From: Liolophura sinensis
Taxonomy: Eukaryota > Mollusca > Polyplacophora > Chitonida > Chitonidae
Direction of reading: 5' to 3'
NCBI RefSeq assembly: GCF_032854445.1
Contig: NC_088295.1
Span: 95,969,805-96,033,804, forward strand
DNA: 64,000 nucleotides
The position numbers and the translations under genes are program-made. A model generated the notes under the pieces. The model ran no database searches and was not told where the DNA came from. It worked only from the letters and a program-made list of their open reading frames with translations. Position 1 is the stretch's first letter, and every line of letters starts with the position of its first letter. Shown piece by piece: positions 1 to 10,924 of the stretch.

Positions 1-1985
1 ACAACCCCTCAACACTAAGGAGGCTCTATTGTACAACCTATCCAGTTGAATGACCACCCCTCAACACCGAGGAGTCTCTATTGTACAATCTATCCAGTTG
101 AATGACCACCCCTCAACACTGAAGAGTCTCTATTGTACGACCTATCCAGTTGAATGACCACCCCTCAACACTGAGGAGTCTCTATTGTACAACCTATCCA
201 GTTCAATGACCACCCTCAACACTGAGGAGTCTCTATTGTACAACTTATCCAGCTGAATGACCACCCCTCAACACTGCACAGTCTCTATTGTACAACCTAT
301 CCAGATGAATGACAACCCCTCCACACTGAGGAGTCTCTATTGTACAACCTATCCAGTTGAATGACCACCCCGCAACACTGCAGAGTCTCTTCTGCACAAT
401 CTAACCAGTTGAATGACAACCCTTCAACACTGAGGAGTCTCTATTGGACAACCTATCCAGTTGAATGACCACCCCTCAACACTGAAGAGTCTGTATTGTA
501 CAACCTATCCATTTGAATGACAACCCCTCAACACTGAGGAGTCTCTATTGTACAACCTATCCAGTTGAATGACCACCCCTCAACACCGAGGAGTCTCTAT
601 TGTACAACCTGTCCAGTTGAATGACCACCCCTCAACACCGAGGAGTCTCTATTGTACAACCTATCATGCTGAATGACCACCCCTCAACACTGAGGAGGCT
701 CTATTGTACGACCTATCCAGCTGAACGACCACCCCTCAACACTGAGGAGTCTCTATTGTACAACCTATCCATTTGAATGACCGCCCCTCAACACCGAGGA
801 GTCTCTATTGTACAACCTATTCAGTTGAATGACCACCCCTCAACACTGAGGAGTCTCTATTGTACAACCTGTCCAGTTGAATAACCCCCCTTCAACACTG
901 CAGGGTCTCTTCTGCACAACCTACCCAGTTAAATGACAACCCCTCAACACTGAGGAGTCTCTATTGTACGACCTACCCTGTTGAATGACCACCCCTCAAC
1001 ACTGCAAAGTCTCTATTGTACAACTTATCCAGCTGAATGACCACCCCTCAACACCAAGGAGTCTCTATTGTACGACCTACCCAGTTGAATGACCACACCT
1101 CAACACTGCGAAGTCTCTATTGTACGACCTATCCAGTTCAATGACCACCCCTCAACACTGAGAAGGCTCTATTGTACAACCTATCCAGTTGAATGACAAC
1201 CCCTCAACACTGAGGAGGCTCTATTGTACGACTTATCCAGCTGAATGACAACCCCTCAACACTGCGAAGTCTCTATTGTACAACCTATCCAGTTGAATGA
1301 CCACCCCTCAGCACTGAGGAGGCTCTATTGTACGACCTATCCAGTTGAATGACAACCTCTCAACACCGAGGAGTCTCTATTGTACCACTTATCCAGCTGA
1401 ATGACCACCCCTCAACACTGAGGAGGCTCTAATGTACGACCTATCCAGTTGAATGACAACCCCTCAACACTGAGGAGTCTCTATTGTACGACCTATCCAG
1501 TTGAATGACCACCCCTCAGCACTGAGGAGGCTCTATTGTATGACCTATCCAGTTGAATGATCACCCCTCAGCACTGAGGAGGCTCTATTGTACGACCTAT
1601 CCAGTTGAATGACCACCCCTCAACACTGAGGAGGCTCTATTGTACAACCTATCCAGTTGAATGACCACCCCTCAACACTGAGGAGTCTCTATTGTACAAC
1701 CTATCCAGTTGAATGACCACCCCTCAACACTGAGGAGTCTATGGTACAACCTATCCAGTTGAATGACCACCCCTCAACACTAAGGAGGCTCTATTGTACA
1801 ACCTATCCAGTTGAATGACCACCCCTCAACACCGAGGAGTCTCTATTGTACAATCTATCCAGTTGAATGACCACCCCTCAACACTGAGGAGTCTCTATTG
1901 GACAACCTATCACGTTGAATGACCACCCCTCAGCACTGAGGAGGCTCTGTTGTATGACCTATCCAGCTGAATGACCACCCCTCAG
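1..1985. repeat. 52-bp minisatellite, left edge truncated
   Basis: About 38 head-to-tail copies of a 52-bp unit containing ACCACCCCTCAACACTGAGG and CTATTGTACAACCTATCCAG. Copies differ at scattered positions, for example GAGGAGTCT versus GAGGAGGCT and TACAAC versus TACGAC. The array is already in progress at base 1 and breaks off near 1985, where the unit is cut after CCCCTCAG. It lies downstream of the ATP synthase g gene in that gene's orientation. Confidence 0.97.
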
Positions 1986-2952
1986 CCCAGGTTTATGTGA
2001 TATAAATTTTGAAGCCTTGTTCCAGAGATTCTGGACAGTTGATCTAGCATCATGGTTAAGTACATACCAAACAAGGCATATGCATTCCCAATGTTCAATG
2101 TGTCCCAGTTTTCTTTCTCTAAAAAGATTGAATGGTTTTTCACCCCATTTGGCTGCTTGCATGTTTGGTAGGAGCAGAACATACCTTTAGAGTTAATCAA
2201 AACAAAAGCTAATGGCTACTGAACCCCCACAATTTGTGTTCTCGATCTGTCAATAAGTGAGTGAATCATAAGGTTTGGTTCTTGATGTGGCTTCGTCAGA
2301 GATAGCCACACATCACTGAAGCTGTGCGGGGTTAGTACGCTGTCAAGGAGAGGGTCAGTTGTATCATCAGTTGTCACAACTGGTGTCACTGATAATACCA
2401 TTCACCAGTCTGCTGGAATTTCTGCCTGTACCATTCAGTATTTACCAGTAACAGGAAACACTGCATTATGTTTGCCAATAAAGTTTATATTTATCTGATT
2501 GGTGTTTATAGCAATCCCAGTAAGTTTGCAATTATAATATCTCAGGCAAAAAAAAATTGATTTCCTATAAGAGTCAATGGTGGGTTGGATTCACTCTTCA
2601 TTGTATATTTTTAAAATCAAATCTCTGAATGCTCTGAAAGGCTTTGAAATCCTTTTGCTATCTCTAAAACAGAACACAGGAATAAAATATTACTTTGTGA
2701 GCCTCGTGCATTTATTTGCTTGACACGGTTATCTTTCTACATTAGGTTTTATGAAATGTCATGTGACCGAATATTAACCAATGGAAACCAAGAAACATTC
2801 TACGAGGTATTGAAATAAATGTCATGTGACAGAATATTAACCAATGGAAATCAAGAATCATTCTACAAGGTATGATAATACCTAATATAAGCATCTACAG
2901 TAGCTGTCTAGCAATGGACAGGTGAGGATACTGTAGATAAATGTGTACTTGC
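1986..2952. other. Unassigned spacer or second intron of ATP synthase g
   Basis: This stretch lies just 3' of the last exon recognised for the minus-strand ATP synthase g gene, so it should hold the intron and possibly the terminal exon. I found no segment that convincingly encodes the expected hydrophobic C-terminus. Two weak minus-strand candidates are near 2065-2125 (AG acceptor and GTATGT donor) and near 2230-2320. Bases 2752-2872 contain a two-copy direct repeat of about 63 bp with GTCATGTGAC and AATATTAACCAATGG. Confidence 0.5.
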
Positions 2953-3113
2953 CTTGACTGTGAGCTGTTTCCATTTGCCCGATCGCACAGCCACAGCTAG
3001 GTTCTGGATGCCTTGTTGTATCTGGGGAAGGTCAGACAAGGTCGGTGGTTTCATCTCAACACGGGCGTACTTCCAGAATGTCTGTAGCTTGGGGCGAGAA
3101 AAGGCTACAGCAC
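2953..3113 (-). CDS. ATP5MG: ATP synthase subunit g, coding exon 2
   Basis: 161 bp encoding 53 full codons after the split glycine: the conserved central part of the protein from AVAFSRPK to QLTVK. The PP of the EMKPPTLSDLPQ segment and the KQLTVK end are hallmarks of the family. The acceptor AG is at 3115-3114. The 3' boundary is set at AAG/GCAAGT (GC donor at 2952-2951), which leaves a phase-0 end. The alternative GT two codons further on would break the family alignment. Confidence 0.88.
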
Positions 3114-6100
3114 CTGACAACAAAGATAAACTGAACTGTGTCAAATTCTCATCTCTCTACTTATCCTTTCTTGAGCCTCTCACCCTATCATTCTGTGGGA
3201 AGCCAAAGCAAAGATATTATAGTGAAAATGTTTGTAATCCTGAAAGAGTCAGGCAACCACACACTTCCAAACTCTAACTTCGTTGACACTTCTGAAAACT
3301 AAATTTATGATACTTGAACTCCCGTATTGAGTCATTTTTTTGTGCCACAGTACAGTTGAATGTAACAAAGGTCTTCTCAGTTTTGGGAATTCAAAACAAC
3401 ACTGCATTTGACAACAACTTTGAAATGGCACCACCATAACTGAATTTGACTGTCAATTCCTATCTGAAATCTTGAACACTGTGTTCTTAACTCACAATCC
3501 CTATTGACAACATTTTAAATGTACTGTTTTGTGAGAATATTAGCTGGCAGAACTACAATGCCAGATGCTACAGAACCACAAGCTACAAACTGCCATTTCA
3601 AAAGCCATTCAGTTGACAACAATCATGATCACATGACAACAAATGATAAACTCCTAACAGATTTGAATGTCGCAAGATGTCAATCAGTTAGAGTTTGGGG
3701 CATATGGCAAGATTTTTCAGTTATAGAAAAGTGTTATGACATGCACTTTGCTATGCTGATTTTTTTTTATTTTATTGGAAATGCAAACTTTGAGAGTTGA
3801 TTTGTTACACATTACAACAGTAACAAAAAGATGTCCTATCTTGTAGATATGTATCAATTCTATCCTGTACCACATGGTACCAACATTAACTTCACACCTC
3901 CCTGACTCTGCTTCATCTGTTATTATTGACTGGCGTCTTCGCTTTTCACATGTAATTACTGAGAGGTGTAGCTGGCATACAAGTAACGAAGATCAACATC
4001 CACAAATGTCTTCAATGTGTTTAAACATTTATCAACTATGCGGTTTCCATGATTAACTAGTCAAGAAACCTTTTCAGTGACAATATGAACAGTTGGACCT
4101 GTCCTCACAGCCAAGAAAAACCTCCATGGTAAAACTTAAGACTTGGTAACGAGGCTACCCAAAGATCTTGCCCAGAGGATACACAAATGCCAAACTTCAG
4201 CACAATACATCAAGTAGTAAAGTTGTGAATTTGATAAGTTATGGTAATGAAGATGTTTTCAGAGCATCAGCGATGGAACATCCCCCCTGAGTCAGTGTGC
4301 TTTACACGCAGGTAAAACTTCAGGTCAATACGCGCAATACTTTTCAGTGCTACAAATGAGGGGTGTACAGGTGTAAACCTGCTTAAAAAGGAGATGAAAT
4401 TAAAACAGAGCATACTGTATACGGCCAGAGATTTATGTGCATGCCTAAGTTCCAGAAAGCTGGCATACATGCGAGATTTATTTTTTTTTTTATTTTTTTT
4501 TTTTTTGATTGGTGTTTTACGCCGTACTCAAGAATATTTCACTTATACGACGGCGGCCAGCATTATGGTGGGTGGAAACCGGGCAGAGCCCGGGGGAAAC
4601 CCACGACCATCCGCAGGTTGCTGGCAGACCTTCCCACATACGGCCAGAGAGGAAGGCAGCATGAGCTGGTCTTGAACTCACAGCGACCGCATTGGTGAGA
4701 GGCTTCTGGGTCATTACGCTGCGCTAGCGCGCTAACCGACTGAGCCACGGAGGCCCCCATGCGAGATTTAAAGCACAGTCCTATCAAAATCAACCAGTCA
4801 ATCTCCACAATGAACCAGGTGCTAGTTTTCAGACACTGCTGACTGGGCTACAGCCAAAGCTCCTGTACCACCTCCTGCAAATGTGGAAAATGCATTCACT
4901 GCAATTCTTCCACCTTTTTGCAGGTTTCCAAGGTGTTTATTCAAGAATATTCTGAAGACATTATTCTGTGTTGACCGATAAAATTATATTTCTTTAGAAG
5001 CCCTGAAAATAGCCAATCCAACAAATGTAGTTTTATCCACAAAATCACATTAAAAATGTGCATAAATGGCTCTAATACTTGCTCTTTTGGGAAAATGTTC
5101 GGGAATCAGGGGTGATAACTGTCTGTGTATACTGTTTGCCATGAAGAAGATGTAGCAAGTGCTAAAAATGGCCGTCTGGGTTACTATTCTACAAGCTCTG
5201 CTACTGTATTGCATGAAATTATCCTAATATCTTTCTCAAATGTCTGGTTTCAATTCTCCATGAATTGTCAGCAAAGTCAGCTATGTTAAAGTATCGCTGA
5301 GAGTCCAGTTTCTGACGAATACATGTTCCTGTAAATCTGAGAAGAGAGAAGCTAATATATATATAAATGATCTACAATTATTTATAAAAAACAGTGGCAA
5401 TTCTATTGACAATTTTTCTGATGACACAACTATGTACTGCTCCTAAGGCAATATGTCTGACATTAAGTGTGACAAAAACCTGATTAATCCAAAAAAAATC
5501 TAAATACATGATACTGGGCTTCTGGCAATGGCTGCGGTTATGCTTGACGGAAGTAAACTCCAAAGAGTCAGTAATGCTTAACTGCCTGATATTTATATTT
5601 GTGAACACCTTTCCTCGAACACAGAAGTCAAAAATGTCTGTATAAAGGTTTCTAAATTGTTAGGGATTCTACGAAGGAAGGGAGTTCTTCTAACAAGTCA
5701 CTGTAGTGATATTTTCTACAAATCTTATGTTCTTCCTCGCTTTGCTTATTGCTACTCAGTATGGCTAAACTGTTCGATTAAAAAGAGAAAGGATAGTTAA
5801 GTTACAGAAAAGAGTTGCTTGTTTAGTTCTACAAGAAAGCATAAACACATCCAGAAGAAACTTTACTTTCAAGACTAAAATGGATGCCTTTTATTACAAG
5901 GGTAAACTACAAAGTTCTTTGTATCATCTATAAAGCATTACATAATCTCTGTCCAAACTATATTAAACACCTATTCCCTCCAAACAAACAGCTGCATGAT
6001 ATTTTTCTTAGATCAACACAACATAATATCTATCTTCCTAGAGCAGGGACAAGCTACAAGACCGAAAGTTTTACACATATAGGCATCAAAATATGGAACT

Positions 6101-9100
6101 GCCCCCCAATCCATGCAAAAGATTTTTTTTTTTTTTTTTTTTTTTGATTGGTGTTTTACGCCGTACTCAAGAATATTTCACTTATACGACGGCGGCCAGC
6201 ATTATGGTGGGTGGAAACCGGGCAGAGCCCGGGGGAAACCCACGACCATCCGCAGGTTGCTCGCAGACCTTCTCACGTACGGCCGCCAGCATGAGCTGGA
6301 CTTGAACTCACATCGACCGCATTGGTGAGAGACTCCTGGGTCATTACGCTGCGCTAGCGCTTTAACCGACTGAGCCACGGAGGCCCCCCATGCAAAAGAA
6401 GCCCCTTCTCTATCAATCACGCTTCTTAAAATTACAATTATCTGCAGACAACTGAAATTTACATGTATGCTTTCACTGGATCAACCATCTAGATAATACC
6501 CCATCTCTCTTAACTTCACTTGTTCAAAATCTAAATTTGATATGTTCAAACCCAATATATATATACATGTATATATATATTTTTTTTTTCATTGTATGCA
6601 TCATAGATGTATTATTATAGAAAAACTAAGTCCTTGTGCATGTGTGTGCATTGTTCAAACCAAACAGGGGAGGGGAAAGGGGTCATCTCCCACTCACTTG
6701 GTTTCCTCTCTGTACATGAGTGCAGGGGGACAGGAGGGTCAGTCATGGGCCATCTCCCACTTCCCTGCCTCTCCTGCTGGTTTGGACAGTTGTGGGAACA
6801 GCACTATTGGTTAAGTTGCTGCTTTTGCGTGTATGAAAGTGTGTACCTTCACTTTGCAAACAACATGATACTTTATCTTTATCTGGTTTTATATATTGAT
6901 TTGATTTTTTGGTTGGACTCTGCAGTACATGTTTCCTATATAATGTTTTCTCTGGCCTTGGGGAAGAACAGTTTCACTGCACTGCAAATTGACCAAGCTA
7001 CATGTACCTTCAATAAATTAAGATATTATTATTTTATAATGCGGTGGAATACAATGATCATGTGAACAGCTAGCAACATATGCACAGAAACATTTCAGGT
7101 TTATACTGTATACTCCCAATAATGAGAGCACAAAATAATTCTTGTCTTCTAATGTACATTTGGATTTAGAATATAGGCCTACTGATATCACAACTGTCTT
7201 GTCATGTTTTGACCCCCAATGTTTGGACACATAAAAAAAAATTTACCAGTCACATTGGGCAGGTCACCAATAAAAAAAAATAATACTGCAAGCCTGCATG
7301 CTGTCAAAACACAATAACTGAAAAAATATATGAAGTTGTCAATGAATGAGTTAATGAAACAAACTCAGGTTAATGTGACAAAAATATATGAATTATCTTT
7401 GTTCAAATTCATACCTCTTGAAGAGGAGCTGAAATAATTACTTCATTACTTTATTCATTCTGGGCAATTCACATGTACATCTACTTGTATTGTCTTACAT
7501 GTAACCACAAGAGAAAGAATCTCCGTACATGAATCCCTATGTATACATGTATGTCTTTCGATTTTCCCCATTCCCTTTCAATCCAACTTTACATTTTCCA
7601 GGTGTAATGTTGGGGATCTAAAATAGTTTTGAGTAGTTGAAAAAATGCATACTGCAGTACTACTGTAGTACGGTACTAACTCTCTTAGAAAGTCTGCAGT
7701 ACCGCATTCCTGCTGAAAAAAAATTACCTGTAGCATTGACCATTGCTTCTTGTACACAATCCATTAAGTCATGAATTTTGTAATTTACAGTATTTAATAT
7801 GCACACATCAAATCTATAATTGAACATACCACTCATGTTACTGTACTCTGCACATGCGCAAAAGCCGAGCTCAATACATGCAGTACCTTTTAAGATACCA
7901 CCCCTAATATTTTGTTTAACAATGGACAAATTATTGGACAAAGATGCCGACACTCTTGGTATGACATAACCTACGTCTGTACTTTGTATAGGCGAGTTAA
8001 AAAAAGTGATGCAACTTACAGTTTGTAATCCTACAAGAGAAACATTTAACTGTTCAATTTAAAAGTTGGGCTGCTGAATTTACGAACTTAGAATCAAAAG
8101 ACAATAACGTTTTGGTCATGGTTAGCATGTCATAGGATATCCGAATATGAGTGCAATGCAACACGGGACACAACTTATTCCCGCATTTAAATTTCAATCA
8201 TAGATGTGCATTTGAGTATTTTCTTTCAGTTGGGCAACCGATACAGACTCATCGTAAAAAATATGACCCTAAACAGCACATGAACATTCAGCTGAGAGGT
8301 GACACATTTGCAGACTATACCACTTTCCATACACTCAAGTGATACTGGCCGTGGACTGCTAGACAGCTGAGTGATGCCAGTAAGCAAACTACGATGTATA
8401 TCTAGACCGGCTGTTCGGGCTATGTAATGAACTAACCAAAACATGTCCATAGCAATCACACCATTTCATGAAAAGTACATGTAATCTCAGTTGGTGAGTT
8501 CTCCACATTCGAAGCCATCAAGATGGAAGCAGTGTGCTATTTTCTGACATTCATTGCAACACTGAGTCTAACCTCGCCTCTCTAAAAACATGGCATGAAT
8601 TTTCAAACCCCATTGTTGTCCCATTAATGGTAATCTAACTCACTTCCTCTGTTCATTTCGATGTAATTTTTCAATGGAATCTCCAATATTATCCTCTTAA
8701 TTTACTGTACTCATCGATGAAACTAATTAACTCGCTGCTTTGTGGTCACATTAAATGCTATAACTTTGGCAATACCAAGTGCCTTGCAGTCAACAACCAT
8801 TTTTAAGTGTCACGTGACATACTTCTGAGTTAAAATGTAACAGAGTTTTAGCATTGAAATCCTCCAAATAACTATCATATTTCCATTCCTCTCTGCAAGC
8901 ACAACTTCAAATCTTAATCCAACCCAGAAAGCCATAAAATAGAACTTGCATTTTTATTGCATTTGCAGATAACACACTAGGGTGCTGTCAACATGGATCT
9001 CATTGAGATTGAATCCATCGAGTTGGGGTTCAGAAATGTGCGGCGATTGTTATCAGAGGCAGGGATGGCCTCGGTGTTACAATGAATGTCAGAATTTCAA

Positions 9101-9841
9101 AACAGCACACCATCTAGCTGGCCGAAATGCCTTTGAGTCCAGGGATTATAGCACATAAATGACCTTTTGAGTGGCCACATCAAGACAGCAGCCACAACAC
9201 ACTCTCAAAATGTGCTTTTGAGAATTTGTAGGACAGGAATTTGAAAGTTGAGGTTCATATCAGTATCACGTGACGTCAGTTCATTAAGAACCAGCTTTTT
9301 ACAATGAGCATCTGAGAAGCGGCTCGCTGACTAACAAAATGACAGCCCTAGTCTCTACAACTGCCGCAAATTCTTCTATAACAGCACACCATATTCTACC
9401 GATCTCTTCCTTTCCTAGAACAATTCAGAGGGATTTGTAAGGGTCAGGGTACTGTCTGACGTCAGTTCATCGAAGCAGCTGCTTTTCATAACGCTCATCT
9501 AACTAACAATAGACACCACGCTAGTCTTCACAACAGTCCAATTTGGCAGCAAACAGCGTCTACACTTTGCCACCAGCTACAACTGTTTAATCACAAATAT
9601 GTGTTAGACTTGTGACCTTCAAATGTCAGTCCTCGAAAACTGGACATTGTGTCATATACCCAGTTCTGGAGAATGAGCTCATGGCATAAGATAATCATAA
9701 CAGAAATTATACAAGAATACATGCAGTCACCTGAGATAGAGTCAACAAACGTTGACCAGACAAATTACCTTTTGCCATTTCTGGACCTCTTTGGGCTAAT
9801 CTTGCGCCCAGGCTTCCAACCTTTTGAGCTGCCTTCGCCAT
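2953..9841 (-). CDS. ATP5MG: ATP synthase subunit g, mitochondrial (partial, two exons found)
   Basis: Subunit g is a small inner-membrane protein of the F1Fo ATP synthase Fo part, needed for dimerisation and crista shape. Exon 1 is 9841-9769 and exon 2 is 3113-2953, together 78 residues of the usual roughly 100. The joined reading frame shows the family signature: SRPKLQTFWKYARVEMKPP (human has SKPRLATFWYYAKVELVPP), then a variable linker, then WKQLTVK. The exon 1 donor is AAAAG/GTAATT, the exon 2 acceptor is TTGTCAG, and the split glycine codon is phase 1. After LTVK the frame meets AAG/GCAAGT, the typical donor of the rare GC-AG intron class. The C-terminal exon carrying the membrane helix was not found; it may lie within 1-2950 or beyond the left edge. 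The intron is about 6.7 kb and rich in retroelements. Confidence 0.85.
3114..4467. other. Intron 1 of ATP synthase g, unrecognised part
   Basis: AT-rich intronic sequence with no ORF or repeat family that I recognise. Short open frames here do not resemble known proteins. Confidence 0.5.
4468..4770 (-). mobile_element. tRNA-derived SINE, copy 1, with target duplication
   Basis: Element body 4481-4757, minus strand. The 5' head matches a tRNA-like Pol III promoter: A box TGGCTCAGTCGG and a B-box-like GAGTTCAAG further in. The 3' part ends in AAGTGAAATATTCTTGAG, then GGCGTAAAACACC and a poly(A) tail (poly(T) run from 4481 on the plus strand). A 13-bp target duplication CATGCGAGATTTA flanks it at 4468-4480 and 4758-4770. 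The intact duplication and close match to copy 2 imply recent insertion. It lies in intron 1 of ATP synthase g in the same orientation as the gene. Confidence 0.92.
4771..5349. other. Intron 1 of ATP synthase g, unrecognised part
   Basis: No gene or repeat family recognised. It runs into the reverse-transcriptase relic that becomes readable from about 5350. Confidence 0.45.
5350..6450 (+). pseudogene. Dead, 5'-truncated LINE ORF2 relic (reverse transcriptase C-terminal part)
   Basis: Plus-strand translation, with several frame changes and stops, gives recognisable pieces in the right order: INDLQLFIKNSGNSIDNF followed by SDDTTMYCS (degenerate FADD-type catalytic box), FYKSYVLPRFAYCYSVWLNC, then YKALHNLCPNYIKHLF, LPRAGTSYKTESF and IGIKIWN. 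This order is that of the thumb and C-terminal region of CR1/L2-like LINEs. The last part is interrupted by a SINE at 6123-6387 and resumes as KEAPSLSITLLKLQL. The element's 3' end is unclear; AT-rich sequence to about 7025 (ending CAATAAATTAAG) may be its 3' UTR. It cannot encode a working protein. Confidence 0.8.
6111..6399 (-). mobile_element. tRNA-derived SINE, copy 2, nested in the LINE relic
   Basis: Element body 6123-6387, minus strand, same family as the copy at 4481-4757: A box TGGCTCAGTCGG, B-box-like GAGTTCAAGTCC, the same 3' core and a poly(A) tail. A 12-bp target duplication CCATGCAAAAGA is at 6111-6122 and 6388-6399. It interrupts the WN-C-PP-IHAK portion of the dead LINE reading frame, so it arrived after that LINE. 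Confidence 0.92.
6451..9768. other. Intron 1 of ATP synthase g, mostly unrecognised
   Basis: AT-rich with a short TA tract near 6556-6585. Bases 9225-9375 and 9420-9560 are a diverged direct duplication sharing GACGTCAGTTCAT and CTAACAA words; both copies contain a palindromic TGACGTCA. No coding exon recognised. The spliced ATP synthase g transcript would skip the whole stretch. Confidence 0.5.
9769..9841 (-). CDS. ATP5MG: ATP synthase subunit g, coding exon 1
   Basis: Start codon at 9841-9839 followed by 24 codons plus one base. The N-terminus (MAKAAQKVGSLGARLA) is basic and amphipathic with no acidic residue for 20 positions, as expected for a mitochondrial protein. The donor GTAATT begins at 9768. 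It joins in frame to the exon at 3113. No other ATG in the exon gives a longer product. Confidence 0.8.
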
Positions 9842-9919
9842 GATTGTATGCGTGCCGAGAAACGCATGCGTTGTGGTCAGCGAAAACCCAAATTTTGATG
9901 CCTACATGAGTTCTCCCCC
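9842..9919 (-). promoter_or_regulatory. Putative promoter / 5' leader of ATP synthase g
   Basis: Directly upstream of the minus-strand start codon lies the palindrome AACGCATGCGTT (9861-9872). It resembles the GCATGCG core of the NRF-1 site that controls many nuclear genes for oxidative phosphorylation in animals. No TATA box is apparent. The assignment rests on position and one motif. Confidence 0.3.
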
Positions 9920-9983
9920 CTTACGTTATACGTCATACTCACGAATATTTCACTTATACGACGACGGTCAGCATTATGGTAGG
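9920..9983 (-). mobile_element. SINE 3'-core fragment
   Basis: About 60 bp matching the 3' core of the two tRNA-derived SINEs: GAATATTTCACTTATACGAC and then a copy of CAGCATTATGG, on the same strand as those SINEs. The tRNA head and poly(A) tail are missing, so this is an old, truncated copy just upstream of the ATP synthase g start. Confidence 0.75.
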
Positions 9984-10644
9984 ACCAGTCTAATAAATAG
10001 ATAATGAATACTCGCGTCTAGGGCGTACATTTTGTCTGTCACGCAATCGCATTTGAGTTCAAATCAGTATTGTGTCTTTATCTCCAAGGGCTTACGCAAC
10101 TTTCTTAGACAACAGTTAAAAACAAACCCTTTCCATCAAACAATGAATTTAACAAACACATCAAAGGACAAAAGTATTTAAAACGAATGTATGATAAAAA
10201 GTATACAGAAAACTAAATAATCTCGACAAAGTAATCTGTGACACTTAGGTACAAAATGAATACTATTGAAAGAAATCCTCTATAAGGCACCATTATTGGG
10301 AAGAGCATTAGACAATACATGTATCTTACAAAATGCAACCATGTTATACTTTAGAACACTCAGGTGTGTTTGAGGTGCCTATAGCTAGAAAAAACAAAGT
10401 AGATATTTGACTGACAGGTATAGGTAACTGTCGGTAAGACAATCTGCATTGTTATATATTACATGACGTGCATATTATTATACCTAATAGTAAAATACCT
10501 TTCAGTGCTTCTAATAATTAACCATAATTCTTTTTAAATTTTGAATATTCATGAAGGAAAATGTCAATATCTGTGATTTTGTGAAATCTTTTGCACCATG
10601 TCCAGATCCAGGATCAATCCTTGGTCGAGTCACACCTAAGACTT
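9984..10644. other. Spacer without recognised features
   Basis: AT-rich sequence upstream of ATP synthase g. I see no exon, RNA gene or repeat array. Confidence 0.4.
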
Positions 10645-10924
10645 TAAAAAGAGGAAGTTGTGACTTCCTCGCTTGGCGTTCAGCATGAAGGGGATAGTGC
10701 AACGACTGGTTGACCCGTATCAGTATAATGGCTCGGGCGGTGCGGCTTACTTGCCTTCGGTAAGTCGTCTCAGTGGTGCAGCACTAAATAAAAGAGCGGT
10801 GGAAATCCGTCCTGCAACAAGGAGGCACATTACACGTGCATGCACCCTAATGATTCCTTCGTCGTCATATGACTGAAAAATTGTTGAGTACGACGTTAAA
10901 CCCCAAGCACTCACTCACTCACTC
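10645..10924 (+). mobile_element. SINE-like element with (ACTC)n tail
   Basis: Starts around GACTTCCTCGCTTGGCGTTC and ends with GACTGAAAAATTGTTGAG (10871-10888), GACGTTAAACC and an ACTC microsatellite tail (10909-10924). The layout, with a non-coding body, a conserved 3' tail and a simple-repeat end, is that of a SINE or other LINE-dependent element. The 3' tail resembles those of the LINE at 14891-20815 and the tRNA-SINEs. The left boundary is approximate because I cannot see a target duplication. Confidence 0.75.

Noticed and set aside
2216-2401. Possible last exon of ATP synthase g (frame ending IVGVQ)
   Set aside because: A faint resemblance to the family's RxIxGYxV end, but no hydrophobic helix and a poor acceptor; kept only as a weak candidate.
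4689-4757. Functional tRNA gene
   Set aside because: A and B boxes are present, but there is no complete cloverleaf, and the sequence continues into a SINE body with a poly(A) tail and target duplication.
4563-4808. Short ORFs on both strands at the SINE copies
   Set aside because: They translate the SINE body and appear equally at 6202-6420; SINEs do not encode proteins.
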